DNA of 5,103 nucleotides, taken from NCBI GenBank assembly GCA_016550415.1, contig JABXGU010000268.1, forward strand, positions 1 through 5,103, read 5' to 3'. Positions 4,646 through 5,103 of this stretch are shown here, piece after piece (within the stretch, counting starts at the first letter, position 1; each line of letters starts with the position of its first letter). A model generated the notes under the pieces. It worked only from the letters and a program-made list of their open reading frames with translations. It searched no databases and had not been told where the DNA came from. The position numbers were made by a program, and so were the translations under genes. Origin of the DNA: an archaeon (GTDB taxonomy: Archaea; Asgardarchaeota; Hermodarchaeia; Hermodarchaeales; Hermodarchaeaceae).

Positions 4646-5103
4646 AAATGAAAACATAATTGATAATTGCTTTAAGAATAGCAGTATGAACCTGAATTTT
4701 TAGATCTGGTTTATGTTTTTTAGACTTCCAGATGGGGAGTCCTCTCAAAGGTAAATCTCCAATTCTTATGATGCCCACTGTCTTCTTATTGTAATGATTT
4801 GCTAAGGCGTAGAGCACTGAGAGCTCCATGTCAATGGATATTACTTCCTGTTTTTCCAAATCCTCTAGGAACTGCTTTGTCTCTGAAAGAAGGAAGGGAA
4901 CTGTTGCGTGCAATCCATTATGAATAGAAATTCCCAATTCCTTAAGCTCTTCTGTAATGAGGTTTTTCATTTTCCTAGCCATTTCTGTGTCTGCCTTTGC
5001 TGGTAGTTTAGGTGGTAATAAGACTTCAAGCACTTTATCAAGCCTAAGACATAGGAGAGGAATGTTAATGTCAACAGTTTCGACATCATAGCCAAGTCCT
5101 CCA
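4644..5103 (-). CDS. Nucleoside phosphorylase superfamily protein, C-terminal part
   Basis: This frame is open to the window edge, so the N-terminal part is missing; 152 residues are visible. The GTG at 5031-5033 is an internal Val, because coding continues upstream with GGLGYDVETVDINIPLL. The PNP/UDP-phosphorylase pattern is visible in HNGLHATVPFLLSE, then SIDMELSVLYALA (the Met-Glu pair that contacts ribose in this family), then VGIIRIGDLPL (the position of the base-binding or catalytic Asp, usually preceded by Ser and here by Gly). Such enzymes split nucleosides with phosphate into base and ribose-1-phosphate in purine or pyrimidine salvage; relatives include MTA phosphorylase and AMP nucleosidase. 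The substrate cannot be assigned from this fragment. It reads toward the PadR operon but ends in its own terminator-like sequence 177 bases before the padR-type start. Confidence 0.75.
   Translation of the reverse strand, partial: GGLGYDVETVDINIPLLCLRLDKVLEVLLPPKLPAKADTEMARKMKNLITEELKELGISIHNGLHATVPFLLSETKQFLEDLEKQEVISIDMELSVLYALANHYNKKTVGIIRIGDLPLRGLPIWKSKKHKPDLKIQVHTAILKAIINYVFI

Noticed and set aside
5031..5033. GTG as the start of the phosphorylase-like protein
   Set aside because: The frame continues upstream to the window edge with family-like sequence, and 129 residues would be far too short for this superfamily (about 230-280).

Overview
The window looks like chromosomal DNA of a mesophilic, moderately AT-rich archaeon. 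The supporting signs are AT-rich TATA-like elements about 23-26 bases upstream of start codons (suggesting leaderless mRNAs), T-rich gene ends, and a PadR-controlled ABC efflux operon of a type common in archaea. The style of the small Gly/Ile-rich membrane protein and of the ABC ATPase fits an Asgard-type archaeon (for example Thorarchaeia), but this is an impression that the sequence alone cannot prove.

Left part (1-1238): two unrecognised membrane-protein genes on the plus strand, one of 172 residues with about four membrane segments and one of 90 residues with about three segments and an internal repeat. A 240-base non-coding stretch follows. Next comes a GNAT-family N-acetyltransferase of the RimJ/RimL/SpeG type (1239-1778, plus).

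Centre (1786-4467, all minus strand): a compact operon read from right to left. It encodes a PadR-family repressor, an ABC ATPase of the DrrA/CcmA drug-export type, and an ABC-2 (DrrB-type) permease. The gaps are 21 and 24 bases, each containing a good Shine-Dalgarno sequence. The GNAT gene and the permease gene converge with 7 bases between their stop codons. The likely logic is that PadR represses its own operon through a cluster of TATCG/CGATA half-sites in front of padR, and is released when a compound that the pump exports is present.

Right edge (4644-5103, minus): the C-terminal part of a nucleoside-phosphorylase-superfamily protein, cut by the window end and followed by a hairpin plus T-rich terminator-like sequence.

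Main points of interest: (1) the ABC ATPase reading frame has no ATG, GTG or TTG before its Walker A motif, and its natural N-terminus starts at an ATT placed 8 bases after a Shine-Dalgarno sequence; (2) the same ATPase carries a Met/Gly/His-rich insertion of roughly 65-70 residues in its C-terminal accessory domain; (3) the operator array in front of padR overlaps a candidate TATA box. No mobile element, CRISPR array, tRNA or rRNA was seen. The core is a recognisable transporter module rather than a wholly new system.
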